Notes: generated from the letters alone by a model not told the origin. A stretch of 64,000 nucleotides of DNA from Thermoplasmata archaeon (GCA_021797355.1 JAJZZX010000004.1:1-64000), one strand, 5' to 3'; positions 52,542-62,085 are shown, counted from the first letter of the stretch. Numbers and translations are program-made.

Positions 52542-53486
52542 ATGGACATCTTTTCCGCAAAGATCAGGCTAGCCAGCATACTTGCCGGCCTCGCAATAGC
52601 GGCAGTTGCCACCGGCATCATCCTTGCAGTAGTCAGGTATGTGTTTGGCTATTCCCTTAGCCTCGCCATAGTAGGCATAATCCTAATCTTTGTAGCCGCC
52701 ATGGACGCGATACAGTGGCTCATCTCCCCTTACATGATAGGATGGATGTACCATCTTACCCCGCTCTCCTCTTCGGACCCATCAAGTCAATGGATCAGGG
52801 AGAGCGTAGAGAAGGTTGCATCCCTCAGCAACATGAAGGCCCCGCAGGTATTCATAGCGGAGGTTAGCTTTCCTAATGCATTTGCATATGGCTCTCCACT
52901 GACCGGAAGGAGGATGGCAATAACCCGGGGGCTGCTGTCTGTGTTGAATAGGGATGAGATTGAAGCTGTGATTGGCCATGAGCTAGGGCACCTGAAGCAT
53001 CATGACGCAGAGCTTCTGCTTGCCATAGGACTTATCCCGATGCTGATCTTCTACCTGGGATATGCTCTGATATTCAGCGGTGGCAGGGGCCGCCAGAATG
53101 GGTCGGCTTTCATCATCGCTATTGCATTGATTGCCCTGAGCTTTATCTTCAATGTGATAATCCTTGGAGTAAACAGGCTGAGGGAAACTTACGCTGACAT
53201 AAATTCTGCAGTAACTGTGCCAAATGGTGCGAACAATCTTCAGACGGCGCTCGCAAAAATTGCCGGATCGACGCCCCCACGTGCCATCAGGCGCAGGAAG
53301 AATATTTCCAGCAGTGTTGCAAGCATGCTGATGATTTACAACCCTGAAGATGGCCAGCAGGCGGACCACCGTGTGCTTGTCGAGAAATGGAGGCACATGA
53401 AAGTGCCATTGCTGGCATCAATATTCAGCGACCACCCCCATCCTGCAAAAAGGATACAGGTTCTGGAGAAATACAGGAATGCCTGA
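52542..53486 (+). CDS. htpX: HtpX-like membrane zinc protease
   Basis: This 314-residue protein has two N-terminal helices (about 10-32 and 38-60). A cytoplasmic domain carries the zinc motif HELGHLKHHD at 146-155, two more helices (about 158-178 and 190-212), and the third zinc ligand Glu in NRLRETYADINSA. HtpX degrades misfolded membrane proteins. All catalytic parts are present. The end (FSDHPHPAKRIQVLEKY) matches the family. Its own TATA-like CAACTTTAAATT (about 52509-52520) gives a leaderless start at ATG 52542. Confidence 0.94.
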   Translation: MDIFSAKIRLASILAGLAIAAVATGIILAVVRYVFGYSLSLAIVGIILIFVAAMDAIQWLISPYMIGWMYHLTPLSSSDPSSQWIRESVEKVASLSNMKAPQVFIAEVSFPNAFAYGSPLTGRRMAITRGLLSVLNRDEIEAVIGHELGHLKHHDAELLLAIGLIPMLIFYLGYALIFSGGRGRQNGSAFIIAIALIALSFIFNVIILGVNRLRETYADINSAVTVPNGANNLQTALAKIAGSTPPRAIRRRKNISSSVASMLMIYNPEDGQQADHRVLVEKWRHMKVPLLASIFSDHPHPAKRIQVLEKYRNA

Positions 53487-53489
53487 TTC

Positions 53490-54122
53490 CTATTTTATGG
53501 GAAATCTCTCCCTTATCAGGAAACGGCATACGCCATGGCCATCCACCTGCCTGTGTGTTGATTCCACGTCCATGTCAAGTACGGATGAGAAGAGCTTGGT
53601 TTCCAGGCCGCAGGCCACGCCAAACTGCCGTGAAATCTGGTAGATTGGGCAGTTGAATTCCTGAAGTTCGTAAGTGCCGGAAGAAGCTGCCCTGAGAATG
53701 GGGAAATAATTCTCGCTTTCCCTGATTCTGACAAGCTCCTGCAGGCGCATTTCCGGCTTTAGGTGGCTCATGCGTTTCTCATATTCCAGCCTTATCTGGT
53801 CATACCTTTCCCTTAGGAAATTTTCAACTAGCGATCCATTGCCGGTATCCTTAAGGTAACTGATCAGGCCACTGAGCATCCAGGAGCTCGAATTTGCAAG
53901 ATTTTCCTTTGAGTCCTCCGTAACGCTGAACAGAAAGTACGGCCTTCCCACTCTACCCTTCTTCTGTATTCTCCGGATGAGGCCTTTCCCTTCCAGCCTC
54001 TTTATATGGTTCAGGACACCCATTTTTGATATTTTGAGTTCATCTGAAAGCTGCTGAAGACTGCGCTCGCCTTTCTCCTTCAGGATCAGTATAATTTGGG
54101 TTTCAGTCGGATATTCTTCCAT
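53490..54122 (-). CDS. SufR-like winged-helix regulator with likely Fe-S ligands
   Basis: This 210-residue protein has an N-terminal winged helix (about 5-70: TQIILILKEKGERSLQQLSDELKISKMGVLNHIKRLEGKGLIRR). The C-terminal part resembles SufR: LQEFNCPIYQISRQFGVACGLETKLFSSVLDMDVESTHR, then GVCRFLI. The cysteines in NCPI, VACGLE and GVCRF match the cluster ligands of SufR, an iron-sulfur-sensing repressor. Which genes it controls is unknown. It is divergent from an MFS transporter, and a repeated palindrome lies between them (54167-54183). TATA-like sequence (54143-54153) is placed about 27 nt from its ATG. Confidence 0.82.
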   Translation of the reverse strand: MEEYPTETQIILILKEKGERSLQQLSDELKISKMGVLNHIKRLEGKGLIRRIQKKGRVGRPYFLFSVTEDSKENLANSSSWMLSGLISYLKDTGNGSLVENFLRERYDQIRLEYEKRMSHLKPEMRLQELVRIRESENYFPILRAASSGTYELQEFNCPIYQISRQFGVACGLETKLFSSVLDMDVESTHRQVDGHGVCRFLIRERFPIK

Positions 54123-54166
54123 ATGGCATCATGGCAAGGTGCAAATTAATTTTTACCATATTTGTT

Positions 54167-54183
54167 TTTATAAACTTTATAAA
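54167..54183. promoter_or_regulatory. Twin palindrome, candidate operator between regulator and transporter
   Basis: The 8-nt palindrome TTTATAAA occurs twice, one base apart, between the SufR-like gene and the MFS gene. Spacing of about one helical turn is compatible with a dimer or tandem dimers of a winged-helix regulator. The copies could equally be simple TATA elements. Confidence 0.4.
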
Positions 54184-54219
54184 ATTATTTCTTTATATTC
54201 TGGCCTCTCCTGACACCAA

Positions 54220-55440
54220 GTGAAAGAAATGGAGAAAACTGTATACCCTAGACTGCTGCTGGAAAGATTCTTTGGGTTGATGGGCCCGGTGCCTCTGGAT
54301 ATTGAGGCGGTCTTCAGGCTGGCAAGCATTCCCTCTTATGTACAATCACTTGGGACCATAATGATTCTCACGATCCTTCTGGAAATTGTGATCCAGCCAT
54401 TCCTGTCATCACTGTTGGACAGGCATAACAGGAAGACTGTGCTGCTCTGCAACCAGGTTTTGTCTTCATCCATAATGATTGCAATGGGGGCTTTCTTATA
54501 TTCCAGGAGTACTGGGCAGCCATGGTATCTGTCCTCAGTCCTTGTTGTGGATATTTACTACTTTGTCGAGTATCAGGCATATGCAGCAATGGCCAAGGAG
54601 GTTGTGGCTGCAAATAATGCTGGTGCATACAATGGAATTGCGGAACTGGTGAGCCAATCCCCAATCATAATTGGCGGAGTCATGTCAGCATTCCTCTGGA
54701 CATTTATCGGCTTTTCTGGAATCCTGTTACTTGCCGGGATCCTGACACTCGCAGCAACTCCCCTTCTGTTCTCTCTGCAGGTGCCGTTCTCCGAAAACCA
54801 CTTCCCAGAAAACAAGGCAAGGCAGCCTGGAAGTTACATAACGGGGGCCTTCAGGCCGGTTCTTTACATCTTCCTGTTAAATATCCCGTATGTAGCGGTG
54901 GTTTCAGGAAACTACCTTAAGCCTGTATTCATCGCACGCGTTTTGTCAGGAAACCCAGGTACGCTTGGGTTGTCAGAATCAATTTATGCTGGCATGGCCT
55001 CGGTGACAGGACTTATCGCGCCACTTGTTGTAAAAAAGGCCGGCGAATTCAGGAGCGCAATTATATTCAGTATAATTTATGCTGCCGGAAGCGTGTTGAT
55101 GCCACTCTTCCCGGTTGTGGGGTTGTTCTTTATTTTCCAGGCCAGCCATGGCATGGGAAATCCGGGAAACAGGATTAGCAGGAACACCTTGGTAATGAGA
55201 AAGGTGCCACGGGAACAGATAGGGAGGTTCAACGGTTCCGTCAACCTTCTGGACATGATTTGCAGGGTGGCAGTCCTGTCAATTTACATCGCCGCTGTAA
55301 ATGTACTTGGAGTCAGGTTCCTCATGGAGGCAACTGCAGCAGGGGTCTGCATTGCAATGCTGGCGGCCATGGCCCTTCATGGAAGCGATCCCATGAGGGA
55401 GCTCCAGCCAGGAATGACAGTTGGAGCATCACAGGAGTAA
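54220..55440 (+). CDS. Major facilitator superfamily transporter
   Basis: This 406-residue protein has about twelve hydrophobic helices. The loop between helices 2 and 3 reads SLLDRHNRKTVLLCNQVL, which fits the MFS signature (D-R-x-x-R-K). A cytoplasmic loop divides the two halves at about 195-205. Substrate is unknown, and related sequences include drug and sugar exporters. Start is GTG 54220 or ATG 54229. A TATA-like CTTTATATTC at 54191-54200 lies about 25 nt upstream of the GTG. Regulation by the divergent SufR-like gene is possible. It overlaps the convergent helicase by 12 nt. Confidence 0.88.
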   Translation: MKEMEKTVYPRLLLERFFGLMGPVPLDIEAVFRLASIPSYVQSLGTIMILTILLEIVIQPFLSSLLDRHNRKTVLLCNQVLSSSIMIAMGAFLYSRSTGQPWYLSSVLVVDIYYFVEYQAYAAMAKEVVAANNAGAYNGIAELVSQSPIIIGGVMSAFLWTFIGFSGILLLAGILTLAATPLLFSLQVPFSENHFPENKARQPGSYITGAFRPVLYIFLLNIPYVAVVSGNYLKPVFIARVLSGNPGTLGLSESIYAGMASVTGLIAPLVVKKAGEFRSAIIFSIIYAAGSVLMPLFPVVGLFFIFQASHGMGNPGNRISRNTLVMRKVPREQIGRFNGSVNLLDMICRVAVLSIYIAAVNVLGVRFLMEATAAGVCIAMLAAMALHGSDPMRELQPGMTVGASQE

Positions 55441-58113
55441 TTCCCTCAGCCTGAAATCAATCTCTTCTGTAGGTTTCCTCGCGAGCAGGAACTCAATGAA
55501 GAGATCAGGGTCTTCCCTGAACCTCACTGCTTGCTCCAATTTCTGCTTCACGGTCTTCCCCTGCCTTCCCAGTTCGGAATAGTCCCGGATTTCAAGGTCA
55601 TTTTCTTTGAGACCGGAATTAACTGGTTTCCTGAGGTTTACGTAGGCAATGGCACCTCGCATCAGGCTGTCGTCCACATTCCTTGCCATGGAGAAGAGGC
55701 GGCAGTACGCCCATATCTGCTGCCAGTATTCGCTTTTTTTATCCCTGCTTGTCTTGTAATCAAGTACAATGAAGCTTGATTCCGAGGCATTGGAGAAGAC
55801 CGCATCTATGGTACCTTTCATGTATAGGCCGTCCGGCACTTCCTCCTCGAGGAATGCCCCTAGTGGGACTATGATCCTCTGCTCAGTGGCAAGCGGATTC
55901 CTGCTGAATTCCGGTGGAAGCCTCCCAAGAAGGGCCTCAGCTGATTGCAGAAGCCCAATGACTGGCTCCGAAGCTTCTTCCGCCCTGATTGCTCCTCTTG
56001 TGAGCGCCTGCACAGCCTGGTGAAATTCTATGCCGAGCTGTGAATACTCGTTTCCGAATTGCATGCCTAGTATGTTCTCCCTTACGAATTTCCATGGATC
56101 ACCCAGGTCCTGAATGACCGTGAATGAAAATTCCGATATGCTGGAAAGGTAGGAAGATATGCGGTTCCTCAACCATAGCCTGTCAGAATTCAAGAGAGCT
56201 GATGCCTCTTCCTTTCTCCCGTTGATGAACATTGAGTATGCCAGATCATACCTTCCCGATGTGGATTCTGCCAGCCTAGAGTGATCCTCCTCCTGCTGGC
56301 AAAGATCGCTTCCAGCAGAGTATTTTCCGGCATCTTTCTGAGTGCAGGCAACAACAAGCCTCTCCCTGGCACGTGTCATCGCCACATAATCTATCCTGTA
56401 CGGCTCTTCCTTAAGGTCCTCCTCAACATCTATGCCTGCGGAAGCCTTTATTATGGCATATGAAACCAGATCGAGGAAGCCCAGCCTTGCAGTGGAATTG
56501 GAAGGCACATATATGACATTGTCGAATTCCAGCCCCTTTGATTTGTGGACGGACAGAATGTTAACCCTGGATTTCCGCAGATCGTCCTCAGCTTCCCATA
56601 CTGCCATCTCAAGGAAATCCATGAAATGTTCTGGCTGGAAATTTTCGGCATTCTGAAGATAATCAGAGTATGCCGCGCTAACCGCAGCTGCGGCACTGGC
56701 ATATTCCTGGCCCAGGGATACGGAGATAGGTAGGATTACGGAATCCAGGGCCTTTCTAACTGTATCAATGCCCGTCCGGAGATTCCTCAGTTCAGCCATC
56801 TTTCCCGTAACCACATCATCCAGCGACAGCACCCCTAGTTTGCCAGACAGTTCAGAAGCCTCGCGAAAGGAAAGCCCTGAGAATGGCGTGAAAAGTGCCC
56901 TCCTGACATCATCCTCAGATGATGAGAGAATGCCTCGCAGAAAGGCCATTATTTCTCCCATCGAGCTTTCGTTGTTGCTCCTTACCAGTGTTGATGAGAA
57001 CTGAACCTCCTTTGAGTGTAACATATCCCTTATGCGGGAGAGCTGGGAGTTCTTCCTGGCAATAATGGCAAAATCCCCCGGTGTGCCTGCTCTTATCATT
57101 TCGATCAGTTTGTTTACAGCTGCACTTTCTGGATCATCGGAAGCCAGAATTATGATTTTCTCGCCATCCCCCTTGGCCGGGTTCAAGAAACCTTCCAGCT
57201 CCTCCTTTATTGTTGTGTCTGAAGTCCTGGCAGTGAGGAGCCTGGATGAATATTTCAGAATATTGTTTGTGCTTCTCCTATTTGTGTTCTTATGGATAAG
57301 GCGGTAATTTTTTCCCCTCATATATTTATTGAACTGGGAAAGGCTCCCTCCCTGGAAACCGAAAATTGACTGCTTCCTATCGCCTACAAAGAATCTTATC
57401 CTGCCCATGCGCTCTGCTAGGGTCACCTGTTCCCTGCTGAGATCCTGGAACTCATCCACCAGGACATAATCCTTCTGTGGGGCAGTGAGCTTCTGGAGGT
57501 AATTGTGCAGGATATCGTTGTAATCCATGAGGCTATGCCTCTTCTTGTAATCCTCGTAATGCGAGAAGAGAATGATGAAATCCTGCAGTAACCGATGGTA
57601 CTCTGGCTCACCCATATCTTCCTTTTCTTCCTGCTTCAATCTCTCCAGCAGAATGCCCATGGTTCGATCTATATCTATTTCATCAGGATATATGCCAAAA
57701 CTCTTCACGTACCTGATCATGTTTTCCAGTTTTGGAATAATCATGTGGCGTATTGTATCAGGGCTGTAAGTGAAAGTCCCCAACTCTATGATTTTCCGGT
57801 AAATGATGAAGCGGAGCAGTGAGTTGGACACCAGGCCAGGCTGGCCTGATTCGTCTTCTCCATAGGCCAGGCTGTGCATTGTCCCTATGTCCAGAGTATA
57901 AATTGACCTAAGTATCTCCGGATCCTCACCAGCCACCGAAATTATCCTCTGAATCATTTCACGGGCTGCCCGGTTTGTGAAGGTCATGCATGCTATTCTT
58001 TCAGAGGAAACGCCGCTCCGCAAGAGGCCAATAACCGTATTTGCAATCTCCTGTGTCTTTCCGGTGCCGGGGCTTGCAACAACAATGGTGTCAGTTCTGA
58101 TAGGAGCCTCCAT
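55429..58113 (-). CDS. UvrD/Rep-type helicase with C-terminal PD-(D/E)XK nuclease
   Basis: This 894-residue protein has superfamily 1 motifs: Walker A ASPGTGKT (13-20), motif Ia TFTNRAAREM, Walker B LVDEFQDLSREQ, motif III FVGDRKQSIFGFQGG, and VNILSVHKSKGLEFDNVIYVP. MTRARERLVV (motif VI) follows. Near the end, FIVLDYKTSRDKKSEYWQQIWAY is a PD-(D/E)XK nuclease motif, with a RecB-like layout. It likely unwinds and cuts DNA ends in repair or defence. It stands alone without AddB or RecC partners. A helicase-nuclease fusion of this sort is uncommon in archaea. Confidence 0.9.
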   Translation of the reverse strand: MEAPIRTDTIVVASPGTGKTQEIANTVIGLLRSGVSSERIACMTFTNRAAREMIQRIISVAGEDPEILRSIYTLDIGTMHSLAYGEDESGQPGLVSNSLLRFIIYRKIIELGTFTYSPDTIRHMIIPKLENMIRYVKSFGIYPDEIDIDRTMGILLERLKQEEKEDMGEPEYHRLLQDFIILFSHYEDYKKRHSLMDYNDILHNYLQKLTAPQKDYVLVDEFQDLSREQVTLAERMGRIRFFVGDRKQSIFGFQGGSLSQFNKYMRGKNYRLIHKNTNRRSTNNILKYSSRLLTARTSDTTIKEELEGFLNPAKGDGEKIIILASDDPESAAVNKLIEMIRAGTPGDFAIIARKNSQLSRIRDMLHSKEVQFSSTLVRSNNESSMGEIMAFLRGILSSSEDDVRRALFTPFSGLSFREASELSGKLGVLSLDDVVTGKMAELRNLRTGIDTVRKALDSVILPISVSLGQEYASAAAAVSAAYSDYLQNAENFQPEHFMDFLEMAVWEAEDDLRKSRVNILSVHKSKGLEFDNVIYVPSNSTARLGFLDLVSYAIIKASAGIDVEEDLKEEPYRIDYVAMTRARERLVVACTQKDAGKYSAGSDLCQQEEDHSRLAESTSGRYDLAYSMFINGRKEEASALLNSDRLWLRNRISSYLSSISEFSFTVIQDLGDPWKFVRENILGMQFGNEYSQLGIEFHQAVQALTRGAIRAEEASEPVIGLLQSAEALLGRLPPEFSRNPLATEQRIIVPLGAFLEEEVPDGLYMKGTIDAVFSNASESSFIVLDYKTSRDKKSEYWQQIWAYCRLFSMARNVDDSLMRGAIAYVNLRKPVNSGLKENDLEIRDYSELGRQGKTVKQKLEQAVRFREDPDLFIEFLLARKPTEEIDFRLRELLL

Positions 58114-58215
58114 TATGATGAATAATGTGATGTGCTAAAAAATGTTGCAGTTCAATAGGCATGCCAGCAAAGCAGCCTTCACAGGAGGATTAAAAAATAT
58201 AATCTTTGTAGCTAC

Positions 58216-58809
58216 TCAATAATCTATGCCGCGCCTTGCCGGTATTCCCTGAGAATAAGGATGCTTTATTTCCAGCATTTCCGTGATCAGCGATGCCCTC
58301 TGCAGTATCTCATCAGGCATCTTTCGTCCTGTCAGCACTATTTCCAGGTTATCGCTCTTTCCATCGATGAACCTGAGAACCTGTTCTAGATCCAGAAGAT
58401 GATAGTATATAGCAACGTTGACCTCGTCCATGATGACAATGTCCCACTTTCCAGTTGAGACCTCCTGCAGCATGGAGCTGAAGGCTTTCTGCACCTTCTC
58501 CCTATACTCCTGTGGCGGCTCATTCCTCTTGCAAATGACCACATTCTTTATGCGATCCCTGTCTGCCTTGGGAATGTCATCTTCCCATGCAATGAAATAA
58601 GGCATCCCTGCGAAATCCACCCTGAGATCGTCAGGGAATCTGGAAGATGTTCTGTTCTCGCCATAGGTGCCAAGCTTCATAAACTGGATGATGTAAACCC
58701 TCAGTCCCCATCCAAGTGCCCTGAAGGCAAGCCCAAATGAGGCGGTTGTCTTCCCCTTTCCATTCCCGGTGTAAACTTCCACGAGCCCCTTCTTGAGTTT
58801 AGGTGCCAT
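58216..58809 (-). CDS. cobA: Cob(I)alamin adenosyltransferase (CobA/BtuR type)
   Basis: This 197-residue enzyme transfers the adenosyl group of ATP to corrinoid cobalt. The P-loop GNGKGKTTASFGLAFRALGWG (from about residue 16) and VYIIQFMKLG are typical. So are DIVIMDEVNVAIYYHLLDLEQVL (Walker B-like) and LEIVLTGRKMPDEI. The final ASLITEMLEIKHPYSQGIPARRGIDY is the usual C-terminal end. The start ATG 58809 fits the family. No other cobalamin gene is adjacent, so it may serve salvage of imported corrinoids. It is divergent from the nep1 group. Confidence 0.94.
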   Translation of the reverse strand: MAPKLKKGLVEVYTGNGKGKTTASFGLAFRALGWGLRVYIIQFMKLGTYGENRTSSRFPDDLRVDFAGMPYFIAWEDDIPKADRDRIKNVVICKRNEPPQEYREKVQKAFSSMLQEVSTGKWDIVIMDEVNVAIYYHLLDLEQVLRFIDGKSDNLEIVLTGRKMPDEILQRASLITEMLEIKHPYSQGIPARRGIDY

Positions 58810-58867
58810 TTAAACCATTTTCCCGTAATGCAGCAAGGAGATATTAACAATGCCGGGCTTACCAGTC

Positions 58868-59542
58868 ATGCTTACACTCGTGGTTGTTGACGCAGAACTT
58901 GAACTCGTCCCGCCTGAGATGCTGGATGACTATTCCATAAGGATACAGGCGAAGAAGAGGAAGAAGCCTGCAAAGAGGATGATTCTGGACAGTAATTTCA
59001 TGCACGGAGCCATAGAAAGGGCTTTTCCTGGAGAATCCACGAGGCGAGGTAGGCCCGACATAATATTTCATCTTCTCCAGGTTGCGCTTGAGTCCATACT
59101 GAGCAAGAGAGGCCAGTTGACCGTCATAATTCACACAAGAAACGACATAATCATCAGTGTTAATCCCAGGACCAGGCTCCCCAAGTCTTACAACAGATTC
59201 GTCGGGCTCATGGAAGACCTCTTTGAAAAGGGAATCATATCGGGACAGGATGAGGTTCTCCTCAAGACGGAGGCCGGCGACTGGAAGCATGCAATTTCGC
59301 TTGGATCAGGCCAGAGGATATTGCTCTCTCCCAGGGGCGTAAATGCCGGAATCAGGGAGATATTCCGCTCTGGGCCAGGAGAGGATAGGACTGTTGTCAT
59401 AGGGGGATTCTCGCAGGGAGACTTCCTTTCCGATGTTTATTCCCTCGGATCTGGAATAAGCATCTTCCCTGAGGAGCTTACAATTTGGTCAGTGGCCATG
59501 GAGGCAATCTGCCAGTATGAGAGAGATTTCAATATCCTGTGA
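58868..59542 (+). CDS. Nep1/Emg1 rRNA pseudouridine methyltransferase
   Basis: About 224 residues of the SPOUT superfamily. The start LVVVDAELELVPPEM, the SNFMHGAIERAF segment, GRPDIIFHLLQVALESIL, and NPRTRLPKSYNRFVGLMEDL are all diagnostic. The end has VVIGGFSQGDFLSDVYSL. Nep1 methylates the N1 of a pseudouridine in the small-subunit rRNA. I place the start at ATG 58868, and ATG 58850 is a possible longer one. It is followed by ribosomal protein S15, a fitting neighbour for ribosome assembly. Confidence 0.94.
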   Translation: MLTLVVVDAELELVPPEMLDDYSIRIQAKKRKKPAKRMILDSNFMHGAIERAFPGESTRRGRPDIIFHLLQVALESILSKRGQLTVIIHTRNDIIISVNPRTRLPKSYNRFVGLMEDLFEKGIISGQDEVLLKTEAGDWKHAISLGSGQRILLSPRGVNAGIREIFRSGPGEDRTVVIGGFSQGDFLSDVYSLGSGISIFPEELTIWSVAMEAICQYERDFNIL

Positions 59543-59619
59543 ACCATGAGTTGATGGGAGTCTGCAAAAAATAGATTAATACCGTAAAGATAAAGGTAGA
59601 CCTGAAGGTTAGGATCAAA

Positions 59620-60057
59620 ATGGCGCGAATGCACACCAGAAAGAGAGGAAAATCAAAGTCAAGGAAGATTTACAGCTCGGAGAAACCAAACTGGATACAG
59701 TTCTCAAACGATGAAGTAATCAAGATGATAGTTGATATGAAGAAGGCAGGCAGCACGTCGTCTGCAATAGGCATTAAACTTAGAGACCAGTATGGCATCC
59801 CCAGCACCCGGGCCGTCCTAGGGAAGAAGGTTAACCAGGTGCTTGCAGAGGCGGGCATAAAGGATCAGGTGCCGGAGGATCTTCTCAACCTAATAAGGAG
59901 GTACCAGAGCGCATCAAGGCACATCGAGCTGAATCCAAAGGACTACAGCAACAAGAGAGGGCAGATGCTAATAATGTCAAAAATACTCCGGCTTGTGAAG
60001 TACTACAAGCGCGAGGGAAAATTGGCCCCTGAGTGGAACCTGGCAAAGGTTTTATGA
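59620..60057 (+). CDS. 30S ribosomal protein S15 (uS15)
   Basis: This 145-residue protein is the archaeal/eukaryotic form, with the N-terminal extension [16 protein letters not shown]. The S15 core includes [40 protein letters not shown], and [21 protein letters not shown]. It binds 16S rRNA early in small-subunit assembly. The gene ends 4 nt before the RecJ-like gene, a common archaeal neighbour pair, so the two form an operon. Confidence 0.97.
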   Translation: MARMHTRKRGKSKSRKIYSSEKPNWIQFSNDEVIKMIVDMKKAGSTSSAIGIKLRDQYGIPSTRAVLGKKVNQVLAEAGIKDQVPEDLLNLIRRYQSASRHIELNPKDYSNKRGQMLIMSKILRLVKYYKREGKLAPEWNLAKVL

Positions 60058-60061
60058 AGAA

Positions 60062-61414
60062 ATGCTCAAGGATATAATAGACGATAAATTTTACAGCATC
60101 CTTAAGGAGGGTTCGCAGCGGATCCTCGCTAACAATTTTGTCAGAATACTGACGCATTACGATGGAGATGGAGGCAGTGCGGCCATCATTCTCACACAGG
60201 CCCTCAGGCGAAAGAATATAAGATTTCATCTCGGGTTCATAAGGAATCTTGATTCTGTTAAATTCAGGGAAAGGGTGGAAGAATATCCAGACGTATTCAC
60301 CATAATTGCCGATGCAGGATCAGACCAGGCAGGTGCCATAGAGGAACATTCCAACGTGGTAATCCTTGACCACCATTTCTTCAGGGATAACAATTTCAAG
60401 GGACTGAATATTAATGCGAGGAACTACGGGGTGGACGGTACCAGAGATGCATGTGGCGCCACCATGGCCTTCCTTATGGCAGTTGCAATTGACGAAAGCA
60501 ACGCAGATCTCCTGCCTTTCATGATATCAGGCGCAATTGCGGATAAGCAAGATATCGGAGGCTTCAGTGGACTGAACCGCACCATCATAGAGCACTACGG
60601 AAGGCAAGGCAGGACCGAACATACTCTGAACATGGAAGGGGAAACCATTCAGGAATCCCTCACCTATTCGACCGATCCTTTCTTCTTTGATCTGTCTGGA
60701 AAGTCAGAAAACGTAAGGACAGAGCTCCAGAAGCTTGGTATCGAGGGAAACAAGGGCATTTTTGACCTCACAGAGGATGAGAAGCGCATCCTTTCTGAAT
60801 ATCTTGCATGGCGCCTACTAAGGCAGAATGCCGGCCCTGAAGCAATCAAATATGTGGAGAGTGACATCATGAAGTTCCCTGGATGGGACTTCACGTCGAA
60901 AGAGATCAGTACAATTGTAGATGGCAACGCCAAGGTTGGCATGAACGCCATACCTGTCATATACTTCCTAGGCGACGAAAGCGCAAGGGAGGAGATGATC
61001 AACAACTGGAAGATTTTCAAGACGAAGCTGATAGAGTATACTTATCGGGCATTAAAGGAGATTTTCGAGGATACAAATGTAAGATATTTCTATGCACCTG
61101 AATCGGAGATGGCCGGCGCCATTAGTGGGATTATGATGCTCTACCTGATGAAACAGGACAAACCCCTCATAGGATTCAATGTCGGGACAGTTGATACCAA
61201 GGTTTCTTCGAGGGGTTCCAGGCGCCAGGTTCAAAAGGGGCTGAACCTGTCGATTGTCATGAAGAGGAGTGCAGAGGAGGTGGGGGGCTCCGGAGGAGGG
61301 CATGACATAGCCGCCGGTGCTGTTATTCCTAGAGGGAAAGAGAAACAGTTTGTGGAAATTGCAAACAGGATAATAGGGGAGCAACTGTCGCCTGGTTTCG
61401 GTGAAAGAAGCTGA
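60062..61414 (+). CDS. Archaeal RecJ-like DHH-family nuclease
   Basis: This 450-residue protein has the DHH motifs: LTHYDGDGGSAAII (motif I, about 29-42), IIADAGSDQAG (motif II), VVILDHHFF (motif III), and a DHHA1-type end GGSGGGHDIAAGAVIPRGKE. Archaeal RecJ/GAN-like proteins degrade single-stranded DNA or RNA and can join the CMG-type replication complex. Motif I reads HYDGDG, close to the usual HxDxDG. Function on which nucleic acid is not set by sequence. It lies directly behind S15. Confidence 0.92.
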   Translation: MLKDIIDDKFYSILKEGSQRILANNFVRILTHYDGDGGSAAIILTQALRRKNIRFHLGFIRNLDSVKFRERVEEYPDVFTIIADAGSDQAGAIEEHSNVVILDHHFFRDNNFKGLNINARNYGVDGTRDACGATMAFLMAVAIDESNADLLPFMISGAIADKQDIGGFSGLNRTIIEHYGRQGRTEHTLNMEGETIQESLTYSTDPFFFDLSGKSENVRTELQKLGIEGNKGIFDLTEDEKRILSEYLAWRLLRQNAGPEAIKYVESDIMKFPGWDFTSKEISTIVDGNAKVGMNAIPVIYFLGDESAREEMINNWKIFKTKLIEYTYRALKEIFEDTNVRYFYAPESEMAGAISGIMMLYLMKQDKPLIGFNVGTVDTKVSSRGSRRQVQKGLNLSIVMKRSAEEVGGSGGGHDIAAGAVIPRGKEKQFVEIANRIIGEQLSPGFGERS

Positions 61415-61476
61415 AACTGTTAAGCTTTTTATGGCATCTTGCATGATGTGCTTGACGATATTCAGGAACGACCGCC

Positions 61477-62085
61477 ATGGCTGATGATGAAACTGTAAAA
61501 TATGATCTTTATCTTCCCGGAGAGGAGAGATTTGGTGCAATTTCGTCCAAGTTCTACGGCATTGTAAGGGCAGTGCCGACGCTGAGGAGATTCTATTCCT
61601 TCGTCGAGAATACTGTTCTTTCCAGAAATTTCGAGAACCTTTTAGACATAGGATCAGGTCCAGGCATAACCCTTTTGGACATAGCGAAGCGTCATCAGGG
61701 TTCCTTTATGGGAATTGATCCATCTCCGCACATGGTCAGGATAGCCAGCAGGAAGACTGCCAAACTGGGGATGGCCGATCGTGTTAGGTTCAGTGTTGGC
61801 AGTAGCAGGAACATCCCTGGAAATGAAAAGTTTGATCTCATCTACACAAGCCTCTCTTTTCACCACTGGAAGGATAGGGAGCAAAGCATCGACCCAATAG
61901 TTGAAAGGCTAAAGCCCTCCGGCAGATTCATGATATTTGAGGTCACAGATGATGGAAGCTTCAACAGGAGATTCGTGATGAGCCACCTCATGAGCAGAAG
62001 GGATTTCGAGATCCTTGGAAGCAAGACCGGGAGAGAAATGGAGTTTATAGAGGATTCCGGCTTTATCTGCTGTATTCTGTCCTGA
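61477..62085 (+). CDS. Class I SAM-dependent methyltransferase
   Basis: This 202-residue protein has the SAM motif LLDIGSGPGITLLDIAKR (about 50-67). GIDPSPHMVRIASRK follows, then FSVGSSRNIPGNEKFDLIYTSLSFHHW and LKPSGRFMIFEVTDDGSF. Its layout is that of small-molecule methyltransferases (UbiE/arsenite-type), but the substrate is not clear. A TATA-like GCTTTTTATGG (about 61423-61433) lies about 47 nt upstream of the ATG, and GTG/TTG alternatives are less suited. It is adjacent to a rhodanese on the other strand, with stops touching. Confidence 0.85.
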   Translation: MADDETVKYDLYLPGEERFGAISSKFYGIVRAVPTLRRFYSFVENTVLSRNFENLLDIGSGPGITLLDIAKRHQGSFMGIDPSPHMVRIASRKTAKLGMADRVRFSVGSSRNIPGNEKFDLIYTSLSFHHWKDREQSIDPIVERLKPSGRFMIFEVTDDGSFNRRFVMSHLMSRRDFEILGSKTGREMEFIEDSGFICCILS

